DNA of 64,000 nucleotides, taken from NCBI RefSeq assembly GCF_035666175.1, contig NZ_CP142016.1:1922001-1986000 (forward strand), written 5' to 3'. Below, in pieces: positions 16,689-25,330 of this stretch. Source of the DNA: Riemerella anatipestifer (lineage in GTDB: Bacteria; Bacteroidota; Bacteroidia; Flavobacteriales; Weeksellaceae). Below the pieces are notes generated by a model, which was given only the letters and a program-made list of their open reading frames with translations, was not told where the DNA came from and did no database searches. The number at the start of each line of letters is the position of its first letter. The first letter of the stretch is position 1. The translations under genes were made by a program, and so were the position numbers.

Positions 16689-17541
16689 CCCCTTTTTTAT
16701 AGTGATACATCAAATCTATATAGCTAGATTTACTAGTAATTTGGTTGTTCACTGCGGTGCAGGTTGCTCCCTTGAATGGATTAGCGTTATCTGCCGTTCG
16801 AGTTTCCAACCATTGGCAAAGTTCAATTATCTGCGACTTGTTACTCGTAAAGTAGAAGTAATTAGCACCTTGCAAGGTCTCCAGCACTTCCAAATAATCC
16901 GTTAGGTGCCAGTAACTGTCATTCTTGTAAGTAGCAGTGTCAGTTGATAAATATGGCGGGTCTACTAAGAAGACCACATTATCTACATCTTTCCATTTTG
17001 CAAATAAGTGCTTGTAATCCTCTGAAACCACCTCTATACCTGCGAGGTAATCGCTTGCAGTCTCATAGTTGCTTTTTCGGATAGTATTATACAAGGTATC
17101 TTCCGTGAAGTCTTCCAGCTTCGTTCCATAATTCATGGAAAATTTAAGGGAACTAGACAGGCTTATCCAATCCACAAAGCCCCGCTTGTCAGCTTTTCTA
17201 AGCACTTCGCATACAGCCTCTCGTTCTACTCCATCTATCTTTTTACCTCTTGGCGTTTGCAAGTTTAAGACTCTAAGCTCGTCTAATATCTTATTTGTTT
17301 CGGGAATAGCCTCCAATCGCTGTCTGAAATTATCATAATCGTTATAAATCACTTTTGCATTAGGATGCACACACTTAACCGTGTGGCTTAATAGCCCAGA
17401 ACCTCCAAACAAATCTACATAAATAGCATTGCTTGGATATTTCTTCACCGCTTCGCTGAAGTACCTTACAAAACCTTTCTTTTGACCTTGAAACGGCAAG
17501 GGTGCCGATTTCCATTGTTTTCTCTTTTCCATATTATACAT
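16678..17541 (-). CDS. D12-class (Dam-like) DNA adenine N6-methyltransferase (287 aa)
   Basis: The protein has the SAM-site motif VDLFGGSGLL, the N-terminal PFQGQKKGFVRYF (like FxGxK of Dam) and the catalytic DPPYLS. These mark an N6-adenine methylase of the D12 class. No partner nuclease is nearby, so it probably protects phage DNA. The original C-terminus was KKGAE; the IS1 insertion replaced the last residues with GGYC and supplied a new stop. ATG 17541 overlaps the upstream gene (ATGTATAA); ATG 17532 is an alternative. Confidence 0.9.
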   Translation of the reverse strand: MYNMEKRKQWKSAPLPFQGQKKGFVRYFSEAVKKYPSNAIYVDLFGGSGLLSHTVKCVHPNAKVIYNDYDNFRQRLEAIPETNKILDELRVLNLQTPRGKKIDGVEREAVCEVLRKADKRGFVDWISLSSSLKFSMNYGTKLEDFTEDTLYNTIRKSNYETASDYLAGIEVVSEDYKHLFAKWKDVDNVVFLVDPPYLSTDTATYKNDSYWHLTDYLEVLETLQGANYFYFTSNKSQIIELCQWLETRTADNANPFKGATCTAVNNQITSKSSYIDLMYHYKKGGYC

Positions 17542-18157
17542 TCAATTCAAATTTTACTTTCTCTCCTTTTAATAATCTTTTCGTGCCTTTGATGTTATTC
17601 TCATAAATATGCACTTTCCCAATATTTAGCGTAATGCTTTTAAGTGGCAGGTCTATCTGTCTACTGATAAGATATAAATGGTAAATATCTGCTGGAAGCC
17701 CTAAATTAGCATCGCTTGACCTCTGATAAGCCGATACTACCAATTTACCTCTATCTATCTGAAATTGAACTAAACTAAGGCAGGGCTGTTGGTTGCTTTC
17801 TGCTCCTGTTTCGCCAAGGAATAGCACATAATTTTTACTGCTTCGCTTTTCTTTGTTAATTTGTTCTATACGTTCAAAATAAGTAGGATAACTATTTACG
17901 AGGATTGGTCCACAATAGTCCCACCAGTCTATGCCTACCTCCTTGTATTTTTCTGTGAGCCTTTCGCCTTTCTGAAACAACTCTAATTCACTTTTTAGTT
18001 TCAGCCTTGCAATACCGTGCCCCTCAAATATCTCCAATAAATCGGCAGGTTTGAGCTTAAGCTGTTGGTCTAGTAGATATTTAATTTTACCCTTTTTATT
18101 TTCTTGTACCTTACCTTTAGTAAGGATTTTGCTTAGAATTTCGTGATATTTATTCAT
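17534..18157 (-). CDS. Thymidylate-synthase-fold protein, probably acting on dCMP (207 aa)
   Basis: The C-terminal two thirds follow thymidylate synthase: the nucleophile Cys126 in QQPCLSLVQFQ, YQRSSDANLGLP (phosphate Arg and Ser, 144-155) and the nucleotide-contacting HIYENN (183-188). Where thymidylate synthases have Asn after LPF (E. coli N177), this protein has Asp157 (LPADI). That Asn-to-Asp change is known to switch the fold to dCMP, as in T4 dCMP hydroxymethylase. At 207 aa it is shorter than the usual 264, with a divergent N-terminus. It is paired with the adenine methylase. Whether it methylates or hydroxymethylates is open. Confidence 0.72.
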   Translation of the reverse strand: MNKYHEILSKILTKGKVQENKKGKIKYLLDQQLKLKPADLLEIFEGHGIARLKLKSELELFQKGERLTEKYKEVGIDWWDYCGPILVNSYPTYFERIEQINKEKRSSKNYVLFLGETGAESNQQPCLSLVQFQIDRGKLVVSAYQRSSDANLGLPADIYHLYLISRQIDLPLKSITLNIGKVHIYENNIKGTKRLLKGEKVKFELNV

Positions 18158-18189
18158 AATTATTTGCTGATTATTCTTACTTTTGCAAT

Positions 18190-18316
18190 CCCTACATCCA
18201 TAAACACAAAAAGCACACAGGCACAGAAGATTTATTTGTCCTCCGTAGCCTGTGTGCTCGTGTTTAAAAGATGTAGGGAATTTTTTAAAGCGGAGGACAT
18301 TTTTTTAATCCTCCTA
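18190..18316 (-). promoter_or_regulatory. Structured RNA switch with a Shine-Dalgarno-led mini-ORF upstream of the DNA-modification genes
   Basis: Three nested stems pair 18190-18198 with 18270-18278, 18202-18207 with 18260-18265, and 18213-18222 with 18248-18257 (9, 6 and 10 bp, all perfect). TGTCCTCCG (18237-18245) in the apical loop is complementary to CGGAGGACA (18291-18299), giving a pseudoknot. On the minus strand AGGAGGA (18315-18309) is a full Shine-Dalgarno sequence 8 bases before ATG 18300. It can instead pair with the TCCTCC of codons 2-3. The competing pairings look like translational control of the genes below. Confidence 0.6.
18232..18300 (-). CDS. Possible 22-aa leader peptide
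   Basis: ATG 18300 to TAA 18232 lies 8 bases behind an exact AGGAGGA, rare in Bacteroidota, where most genes lack a strong Shine-Dalgarno. The peptide (MSSALKNSLHLLNTSTQATE) has no family. Its codons form part of the RNA switch, so it may matter for regulation rather than as a product. Confidence 0.4.
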   Translation of the reverse strand: MSSALKNSLHLLNTSTQATEDK

Positions 18317-18401
18317 TTTTTTTCACTTGCAGAGTTAAGGCTACTGCTTAACTGGACAAGGGCGAATTATACGGCTCGTTTCCCAACCTGTTTATTTATC
18401 T

Positions 18402-18977
18402 TTAAATCTTTTTTAAACGGCTTTTAAACCACCTAAAAAGACCTGCTCGTTCGCATATCCATATAACAGCTATTAGCAATAGCAACCAAAGTGCATACTT
18501 GAAATTATTAGCAAGTTTATTACCTTCTACTCGTATCTGTTCTTGTTCTCTTTTAAGTTGGTTGATTTGCGTTCGTTGCTCTTGTACAGTATTAACAACA
18601 TTGCTGATATATCTAATAAAATCTTGCACGCGTTTATGTTCTATGCTATCTTTTACAGACTTTCCTTCCGTGTAAACTGCATTTCTAACTTCTAAACTCC
18701 TAAAAGGCTTTCCTTCTCGGTATTCCGTGAGGCGGGCAGGTTGGGTAGTGTCTTGGCTTTTGAGTGTGAAATTATAGTTAAACAGTTCCACTTTCTTAAT
18801 AGCCTCCTGAACACTTTCGGAGTGGTTCTGCACCTGCTCCAAACTCTCGAGCTTTTCCGTTTTGGTTACTTGGACACTTTCCGTTTTAGTGTCTATAGTT
18901 ACTTTCTTTGTCTTACAACTTACCGCTAATAAGGCGATAAGTAGTGTAAATAATAATCTTTTATGCATTTCTATCAT
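18402..18977 (-). CDS. Unimolecular spanin (u-spanin) lipoprotein, 191 aa
   Basis: The N-terminus is a lipoprotein signal with lipobox LAVSC (Cys21, or Cys18 from ATG 18968). The middle (residues 35-155) is a charged coiled coil. The C-terminus has one transmembrane helix (about 161-175) and a basic tail. A lipid anchor in the outer membrane plus a C-terminal inner-membrane helix in one chain is the architecture of T1-type u-spanins, which fuse the membranes at lysis. It follows the amidase with a 17-bp overlap. Confidence 0.75.
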   Translation of the reverse strand: MIEMHKRLLFTLLIALLAVSCKTKKVTIDTKTESVQVTKTEKLESLEQVQNHSESVQEAIKKVELFNYNFTLKSQDTTQPARLTEYREGKPFRSLEVRNAVYTEGKSVKDSIEHKRVQDFIRYISNVVNTVQEQRTQINQLKREQEQIRVEGNKLANNFKYALWLLLLIAVIWICERAGLFRWFKSRLKKI

Positions 18978-19515
18978 ATTTGATTAATAATTGAACTAAA
19001 AATTCCGCAATACGCTCTTTATTCGTAATAAACTTTTGCATATCTGATTTGTTCGTGATAAAGCAAAACTCTATTAAAATCGCCGTGCCTCGTAGGTTCA
19101 AAATACCAATTCTATTATGTTGACTTTGCCCTTCTGTCTTCACTCCTCGATTTGTAATGCCCATAATCTTAGCCAACCCGTTCGCAGCTTCTTGTGCCAT
19201 TGCACGGCTGTCAGCTCCTGCATTACGACTTATGAATACTTCGACACCAGTGGCTGTTGGAGGACCTACATTCAAATGCATGTCCATTACCACATCACCA
19301 GTTCTTAGCTCTCTCCTAATTCTACCTTGGTATTGTCGGTTATTCTCGCTATTGTCGTCTGTATTAAATGGATGCCCTTTTGCTTTCAACCTCGCAACCA
19401 TCGTATTTCTAAGGGAGTCCATTTCGTCTCTCTCAATGTAGCCATTGGCTACCGCCCCAGGGTCGGCTGAATGATGCCCAGCCGAAGGGAATACTTTAGT
19501 ATTTATTTGTATCAT
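18961..19515 (-). CDS. Endolysin: N-acetylmuramoyl-L-alanine amidase, Amidase_3 type (184 aa)
   Basis: The zinc ligands and catalytic residues of the Amidase_3 fold are visible: GHH (13-15), the Glu in YIERDE (27-31), His80 in DMHLN and the Glu in ILIEFCFITN near residue 150. There is no signal peptide, so release depends on a holin. It cleaves the amide bond between MurNAc and the stem peptide. It overlaps the upstream membrane gene by 4 bp. Confidence 0.88.
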   Translation of the reverse strand: MIQINTKVFPSAGHHSADPGAVANGYIERDEMDSLRNTMVARLKAKGHPFNTDDNSENNRQYQGRIRRELRTGDVVMDMHLNVGPPTATGVEVFISRNAGADSRAMAQEAANGLAKIMGITNRGVKTEGQSQHNRIGILNLRGTAILIEFCFITNKSDMQKFITNKERIAEFLVQLLIKYDRNA

Positions 19516-19910
19516 TTCTTATACAAACTTTTAAAATTTTCTATTTGATGATTTACATTCAAATTGATAGATTTTTCACAATGGTTGGAGTCTTTTTTAT
19601 CTAAATAGTCAGCCAGCCATTGCCCTATTTTTGTAAGCGTTCTGTCTCGTTGATTCTTGCCTAAGACAGACGAAATAGTTTCGTCTATATTTCCGAAGTG
19701 GTGGACGCTTTCCGCCGTGATGAGTTCGGAGTTCCAAAGTGTGCGGAACTCTCGGTTTGCCCACTTATCGATTGACTTGGCAGAATTAAGAAGATACCCG
19801 CTTGTATCTCCATAAATCTTCCGAACTTTCCTCCTATTCCAAAGGGTTAATGGAGGGATTAAAAAATAGGCGATAAGCCAAAGCAATAAGTTAATAGCTC
19901 CTTTTTTCAT
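19512..19910 (-). CDS. Membrane protein of the lysis cassette, possible holin (132 aa)
   Basis: One strong N-terminal transmembrane helix (about residues 5-24) is followed by a soluble helical domain. It overlaps the amidase start by 4 bp and lies directly before it in the operon. Position suggests holin or holin-like function, but a single span and a large soluble part are not typical, so the holin may be elsewhere. Confidence 0.5.
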   Translation of the reverse strand: MKKGAINLLLWLIAYFLIPPLTLWNRRKVRKIYGDTSGYLLNSAKSIDKWANREFRTLWNSELITAESVHHFGNIDETISSVLGKNQRDRTLTKIGQWLADYLDKKDSNHCEKSINLNVNHQIENFKSLYKK

Positions 19911-19922
19911 AGCCTTGTTTTT

Positions 19923-20363
19923 TTAATTTCTAACAATTTCCCAATCTTGTGATTCAGAGAAATACATACCTTTACCTTCTTGACACTCTTTTTGAGTGAT
20001 AATGAGTAGTCCTTTCCTAAACAATTCATTTATATAATCTGTATAAGACTCAAAATCTTCCAGATTTAACCTAAGTAACTTTGATAATTGTTCTAATTCT
20101 TCATAAGTGTAAACTTTAATTCTTGTTACAGGAGTACCTAATCTTTTAATTACCATTATTTTTTTAGTAATAGTTTCTTGAGTTATTGGTTCTACCTCAT
20201 TTACCTCTTCTTCTACCTCTTTAGTACAAGTATCTATAATTCTTAGTTCATACTTATTTTCAGTAGGTTTGTTTTGAATTAAGTCTATTTCCATTGTTAC
20301 AATGCCTTTGTGTATTGGTGGAAACATTAAATCTCTATTAGACTGTATTGCTATTTTTTGCAT
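19923..20363 (-). CDS. Hypothetical protein between tail fibre and lysis genes (146 aa)
   Basis: An acidic protein with a central EVEEEVNEVEP stretch and two likely helical ends; no family is recognised. It follows the tail-fibre gene by 11 bp. Fibre-assembly chaperones often occupy this position, but nothing in the sequence proves it. Confidence 0.6.
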   Translation of the reverse strand: MQKIAIQSNRDLMFPPIHKGIVTMEIDLIQNKPTENKYELRIIDTCTKEVEEEVNEVEPITQETITKKIMVIKRLGTPVTRIKVYTYEELEQLSKLLRLNLEDFESYTDYINELFRKGLLIITQKECQEGKGMYFSESQDWEIVRN

Positions 20364-21163
20364 TTTTTTAAATTTTAAGGGTTATTACTTTCTAATTGTT
20401 CTATTCTTTGTTCTAAGTCATATATGGTTCTTTCCATTCTGTTGATAGAGTCAAATAATCCAGATACCATTTGTTGAACAGAACCTGCAACAATTCTACT
20501 TACATCTTCCGATAATATCCTTGCAAAATCATTTACACTTCTTATTCCAACTGTACCATCACCTTTCACCATTACTATTTTATTAAATAATGTATCTCCA
20601 TCTGCACTGGCTGTTCTATTAAGGTCTAGTTTGAGTTGTCCATTTATTTTTAGCCATCTTTCATCAAACTTTCCTGTTATTAAACCATCATCTATTTTTG
20701 TGAAATTATGCTTATCATTGTGTATGGATAATATATTGTCTCTAAATCCAGAACCTACTCCAAAATCCAAATTATTTCCTATAACAACAGAGTTAAGATA
20801 TTGCACTCTACCATAAGTAGAATAATTATCAGAACCTATGAAAAGGTTATTATAACATCTGTACAATAAATTCCAATAAGGAGATTGTCCTATGATGGTA
20901 GACATTATAGCCTTATCTGGTCCATTAGTGCTTGTAAGAATATTTCCCACAAATGTGTTCATTCCAGAGTGCAATGTATAATTATCATTTGGGTCATTTG
21001 GGTCTATACCAAAATATTGCTTACCTGTATTATTTTTTGCCATAAATGCAGATTTAGCTACTACAGGTGATAAAGACTTGATATCATCTATATCAATAGT
21101 TTCTGATTTAAGACTAAAGGCTGTTGCTTGCCCTATGAATGTATTAGAATAAGATTTAGGTAA

Positions 21164-22143
21164 ACCCGTTGTGCATTATGAAATGAAAAAAACAAGAGTT
21201 GTTTATTAGACTGAAAATCAGTATATTGTTTTTGCTATAAAACGATATAAATGAACAACATAGAGCAAATATATGAAAGAATTTTGGAAGTTTTAGGACT
21301 TTTTTCAGAAAATCAACTGATTAGTTATCAGAGAAGAACACCTAAAATGAGCGATTTAGAAGTCATAAGTCTTAATATTACTGCTGAATACTTGAGTATT
21401 GATAGCGAATTACAGTTATTTAGAAAATTGCCAAACTCTCTGATAAACAAAATTGAAAGAAGTGTTTACAATAAGCGAAAACGAAGACTATCCCTACAAA
21501 CAGAGCAAATTAGACAGCGTATTTCGATGGAGTTCAATGAGTTTGAAGATATTTTTATCGTTGATAGCATGCCAATGAAAGTTTGTGAAAACGCTCGTTC
21601 TACTCGTTCAAAAATTTGTAAAGAGCAATCCTATTCTTCACCAACATATGGTTATTGTGCTTCACAGAAATTATATTTCTATGGCTATAAACTACACGCA
21701 GTATGTTCTTTAAATGGTGTGATTAAGAATTTTGATATAAGCCCTGCATCCGTTCACGACATCCACTATTTAAAAGATATTGGTGAGCAAATGCGAAACT
21801 GTACTTTAATTGGAGATAGAGGCTATTTATCAGCAAAAGTTCAAATAGATTTATTTAACTATGCTAATATTAAATTAGATACACCAATGAGAAGTAATCA
21901 GAAAGATTATATTCCTCAATTTTCATTGTACAAGAAAAAGCGAAAACGAATTGAGATATTTTTCTCTCAACTTTGCGACCAATTTATGATTAAAAGAAAC
22001 TATGCTAAAACTTTTGAAGGCTTTAAAACAAGGATAATCAGTAAAATAACCGCCGCAACGGTTATTCAATATATCAATAAATTTATCTTCCAAAGAAAAT
22101 TAAATCATCTAAAAATCAGTATTATTTAAAATGCACAACGAGT
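21164..22143 (+). mobile_element. IS982-family element (ISRa1-like), intact copy (980 bp)
   Basis: Inverted ends ACCCGTTGTGCATT and, on the other strand, ACTCGTTGTGCATT bound one transposase gene. It is flanked by the 8-bp duplication TTAGGTAA (21156-21163, 22144-22151). It is almost identical to the copy at 53874-54909. It lies opposite to and inside the tail fibre gene. Confidence 0.92.
21251..22129 (+). CDS. IS982-family transposase, intact (292 aa)
   Basis: A full-length IS982 transposase: N-terminal helical region with SDLEVISLNITAEYLSIDSE, first catalytic Asp in IFIVDSMPMKV, then YGYKLHAVCS, second Asp in LIGDRGYLS, and C-terminal Glu in KRIEIFFSQLCDQF. The match to the Riemerella element ISRa1 is from memory. 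It can probably act on the broken copy at 53.9 kb. Confidence 0.93.
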   Translation: MNNIEQIYERILEVLGLFSENQLISYQRRTPKMSDLEVISLNITAEYLSIDSELQLFRKLPNSLINKIERSVYNKRKRRLSLQTEQIRQRISMEFNEFEDIFIVDSMPMKVCENARSTRSKICKEQSYSSPTYGYCASQKLYFYGYKLHAVCSLNGVIKNFDISPASVHDIHYLKDIGEQMRNCTLIGDRGYLSAKVQIDLFNYANIKLDTPMRSNQKDYIPQFSLYKKKRKRIEIFFSQLCDQFMIKRNYAKTFEGFKTRIISKITAATVIQYINKFIFQRKLNHLKISII

Positions 22144-22925
22144 TTAGGTAAATTATAGGCTGTTGCTTGCCCTATAAAGGTATTTCTACCTCCTTTTTTT
22201 AGACTAAATCCAGAGCTACTCCCAATAGCTAGATTGTAACTATTATCATTAGCATCAGTAGATTCATCATTTAATTTTTGTAGTGCTGAAGTACCTATTG
22301 CTGTATTATGTTTTCCTACTGTATTACTATACAATGCATAACCTCCTATTGCTGTATTTGTTTCCCCTGTAGTATTATTCTCTAACGCACCAATACCATA
22401 ACTTACATTGTAATTTCCTGTGCTTGACTTATTAAAAGTACCAAAATAGAGTGAACTTGTAGAGATGTCTGTTCCAAATCTAATTTCTTTTATATCATTA
22501 GATTCTTTTCTAAATAGTATATCTCTAGGAGTATAATTCTCGTTATTAACAGCCTTTTCTAGGGTTATATCGTTAAAAATCCCCTTAATTTGCTCTTTGG
22601 TATGTACATTACCCTCTATATCGCCACTATCCACGGTAGCTATGTTAGAGGGCAGCTCTCCAACACCCAAGGCTTCTTTCCAAGAGATGATATTTTCAGC
22701 GGACAGACCGGAGGCGTCCGTGTTTGCCTTGGCGTTGAGCTGACTGACATCCGCTTTGTTTGCCAAGCTACCGTCAAGCCCTTCTATCTGCGTTTGAGGT
22801 ATTTTATCACTTTTATGGTAAAAGCTATCTATCCACGCCCAAAATTGCTCTTGGGTAGGTTTTAGACCATTTCTGAACCAGTTTTTTATGATGTTTTTGT
22901 CAGTTGCCATTTTTTATTTATTTTT

Positions 22926-23753
22926 TTAATCAAAACCTACAAATTCAATAAACCTAATCACTCTATATGGAGGCATATTGTTGTGAGGTTTATCTTGTCC
23001 ACCAGAATTTATTGTTTCTTTAAATTTATTTCCTGGAGAATTACTCCATATTGTTTCTCTACCTCCCGATGGCGTTTCTTGACCTACCCAACGCTCCAAA
23101 TCATAATTAGGAAGTTCTGCTTTAGTAAGTGTGTGTTCAGTTTCTCCCCTTCCAAAGCCTATCTCGTTCAATTTATAATCGAACCCCGAAGGATTGAATC
23201 TATAATCGGGGTCTTGTCCCACAGGCATTCGTCCGCGTAGAGGCACATACTCTCGCCAACCTTCTGGAATAGGCTCGCTCGCTGGCTTACCCCAAATAGC
23301 TATTAAGCCAATAGGCACGGGGCTTTTCTTTTCTTCTAACGCCTTAATTCTGTCTTCTAAAGACTTCTTGAAAGTGGCTATTTCAGTGGTTGGAAATACC
23401 CTTTTAAAATCTGCCCAACTATAAGTTTGGTCGGGCGTTGATGAGCCAAAAGTGGCGTATCTTTTGAATATGACAGGCTTATTACTTCCGTCCTCAAAAA
23501 TTCGGTTTTCAGTTTCCTCTCGGATAATTACATTTGTTCCAAGAGTACCACCATTGAACTCCAATATTTCTCCATTGATGTAAACCACTCCATCGGTAAC
23601 ATTATTACCAGATACCTCGCAACCGCTTATGATGGCAAAGTTACCTGCCATACTTCCCAGCTTATTGAATAAGCTGTAAGCTGTCTGCATCGCATCTAGT
23701 ATGTTAGTAGAAAGCGGAAAACCTCCAGTCTGGTTAAAGTTTAATTTATTCAT
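22926..23753 (-). CDS. Tail-collar type short fibre protein (275 aa)
   Basis: The C-terminal half is a phage tail-collar domain: PIGLIAIWGKPASEPIPEGW, then RGRMPVGQDP, GRGETEHTLTKAELP and the terminal PHNNMPPYRVIRFIEFVG. The N-terminal part would attach to the baseplate. It starts 4 bases inside the preceding gp48-like gene. Confidence 0.85.
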   Translation of the reverse strand: MNKLNFNQTGGFPLSTNILDAMQTAYSLFNKLGSMAGNFAIISGCEVSGNNVTDGVVYINGEILEFNGGTLGTNVIIREETENRIFEDGSNKPVIFKRYATFGSSTPDQTYSWADFKRVFPTTEIATFKKSLEDRIKALEEKKSPVPIGLIAIWGKPASEPIPEGWREYVPLRGRMPVGQDPDYRFNPSGFDYKLNEIGFGRGETEHTLTKAELPNYDLERWVGQETPSGGRETIWSNSPGNKFKETINSGGQDKPHNNMPPYRVIRFIEFVGFD

Positions 23754-24217
23754 ATTACTTGTATTTTATATCTTTTTGACGCCAATTTATAGAAGTCAAT
23801 CACTGCCTGCATTTCGTAGGCGTTATAGGTAAGCCCTCTAGGAACTAAAACAATAAAGTCCACTCCCGTATCGGCATAATCGGCATCGTCTCGGAGGTAT
23901 ATAGCCCCTAAATATTTAGGGTTTTGTTCACCGTCTGTGTAGATATATTGCCTTTGGTAACGGTTGCCGTCCGCTATTTGGATACGCTTCTGCGAAACAT
24001 CAAAGCGGTCATTCAGCACCTTTCGTAAATAGCAAACTTGACTGCTATGTTGCAGGTTGTAGAGGTTCTCGTTTCTATTGAAATTAAACCTATCCAAAAG
24101 CCCCCGAAGCGGATAATGCAAAGCCCTAAGCCACGCTAAGTGCTTTTCTTTCCTTAGAAAAGTAGGCGTTAATAGTGTTACGAGCTTGTCTATGTCTATA
24201 TTATACCACATACTCAA
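23750..24217 (-). CDS. Baseplate/tail protein at the Mu gp48 (P2 gpI) position (155 aa)
   Basis: No clear domain is recognised. Position directly after the baseplate J-like gene and before the fibre gene, and length, match gp48/gpI proteins that link baseplate wedge to fibre. The start overlaps the J-like gene by 17 bp. Confidence 0.6.
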   Translation of the reverse strand: MSMWYNIDIDKLVTLLTPTFLRKEKHLAWLRALHYPLRGLLDRFNFNRNENLYNLQHSSQVCYLRKVLNDRFDVSQKRIQIADGNRYQRQYIYTDGEQNPKYLGAIYLRDDADYADTGVDFIVLVPRGLTYNAYEMQAVIDFYKLASKRYKIQVI

Positions 24218-25040
24218 TACCGTTGAAATTTTCTATTTTAAAGTAGCCGCTTATAGGTATTGTTTTAACATCTATAGGCTGAAAATTACCGTAGTCGTTT
24301 ACATCTGCATCTATCCATTTGCTTTCAGCGAGAGTGATATGCGGTATTTTTACCCCTTCTACTTTTTGAAGTTCATCTACCAAGTGTGCTAAAACCAACT
24401 CGCCGTTGAAAGGTAACCTTTTTAGATAAGCCTTAATAGCATCTTCTACCGGCTTTTTACCTGTTAGAATAGATTGTCCGTTTTGATCTAGGACCAAAGG
24501 GTCTCTATATATTTTCATTTGCAATCTTAGAATATCGGGACGATAATTAATTACGGTAGTTTGTATGCCTGCATCTTTAATCTCACTTAAATACGCCTCA
24601 AATGTTGCTTTTTGGTCGGCATTGATAGGCTGTAATTCTTCCCCTTGTTCGGTAGCTATTTTAATAATCAAACGGCTTTCATCGGTAGATTCTACAACTG
24701 CCGAATATTTGATAATTTTACTCGCTTCTACTTGTTCGGGGTCGTGTCCTTCGTTATCAAACTGGTCGCTGTCCTCTAATAAGTCAAAGCCATATTGAAA
24801 GGCTAGAGCTTTATTTCTATACCAACGAGCCGTGTGTGGCTTTAGCTGTCGCAACGCTTCGGAAACTTCCTCTTTGTGGGTATCAAACAACTTTTCCAAC
24901 ACCCAAATCGCAAAAGCAGTAATATAAATCCATAGTCGCCAAATAGAGGTCTTACTGGTGCTATTAAGCTCCTGCAAAGCAGTTTCATTCTGCTTTGCGG
25001 TTAGTATTTCGTTCTGTATTTCTTCTACGCTTCTTGCCAT
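24201..25040 (-). CDS. Baseplate J-like wedge protein (Mu gp47-like), 279 aa
   Basis: The N-terminal SVEEIQNEILTAK, central YNKAL-like WYRNKALAFQYG and the middle region TTVINYRPDILRLQMKIYRDP, followed by a domain ending at LVDELQKVEGVKI, match baseplate J proteins. It builds the baseplate wedges of the contractile tail. Confidence 0.8.
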   Translation of the reverse strand: MARSVEEIQNEILTAKQNETALQELNSTSKTSIWRLWIYITAFAIWVLEKLFDTHKEEVSEALRQLKPHTARWYRNKALAFQYGFDLLEDSDQFDNEGHDPEQVEASKIIKYSAVVESTDESRLIIKIATEQGEELQPINADQKATFEAYLSEIKDAGIQTTVINYRPDILRLQMKIYRDPLVLDQNGQSILTGKKPVEDAIKAYLKRLPFNGELVLAHLVDELQKVEGVKIPHITLAESKWIDADVNDYGNFQPIDVKTIPISGYFKIENFNGIEYVV

Positions 25041-25042
25041 AA

Positions 25043-25330
25043 TTAACTTACTTTAAAATCTATACCTATTGCCCAGCAGCCTATTCCAGAACACTTCTCT
25101 ACAACCTCCGTTATGGCTGTGGCAGGCTGGATACCTTTAGCGGTATAATAGCTTAGGATATCTCTATCTGTCTTAATCCCTTCGGGCAGTTGTAGAACCG
25201 TACCAGCTTGTACATCGTCGGTTATTGCTAAATTGTTTGCCATTGCCAACTCAAATACACCCTCGATGCTTCCTGTGTGTTGAAGGCAGGCGTCTAAAAG
25301 ACTTTGATTATGGAGTACGATTATCTGCAT
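25043..25330 (-). CDS. LysM-like tail protein X (95 aa)
   Basis: The start QIIVLHNQSLLDACLQHTG, then LAMANNLAITDDVQAGTVLQLP, is a LysM-type fold as in phage tail protein X, which helps join baseplate and tail tube. A cysteine pair lies near the end (CSGIGC). It overlaps the upstream gene by 23 bp. Confidence 0.65.
   Translation of the reverse strand: MQIIVLHNQSLLDACLQHTGSIEGVFELAMANNLAITDDVQAGTVLQLPEGIKTDRDILSYYTAKGIQPATAITEVVEKCSGIGCWAIGIDFKVS

Larger units (their letters stand above)
20375..22910 (-). pseudogene. Tail fibre gene interrupted by IS982
   Basis: The 5' part (22910-22144) begins with a helical fibre-attachment domain and runs into NTAIG-type beta-roll repeats (GETNTAIGGYALYSN, GKHNTAIGTSAL). 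The frame continues on the other side of the IS (21163-20375) from LPKSYSNTFIGQATAF, a near repeat of RNTFIGQATAYN, into a C-terminal coiled coil (QRIEQLESNNP). Removing the IS and one TTAGGTAA copy gives one frame of roughly 515 codons. The 3' part could start at ATG 21043 as a 222-aa fragment. Receptor binding is probably lost. Confidence 0.85.

Noticed and set aside
18143..18427. 94-codon plus-strand ORF over the RNA switch
   Set aside because: It opposes the operon, has no promoter box and its composition follows the inverted repeats.
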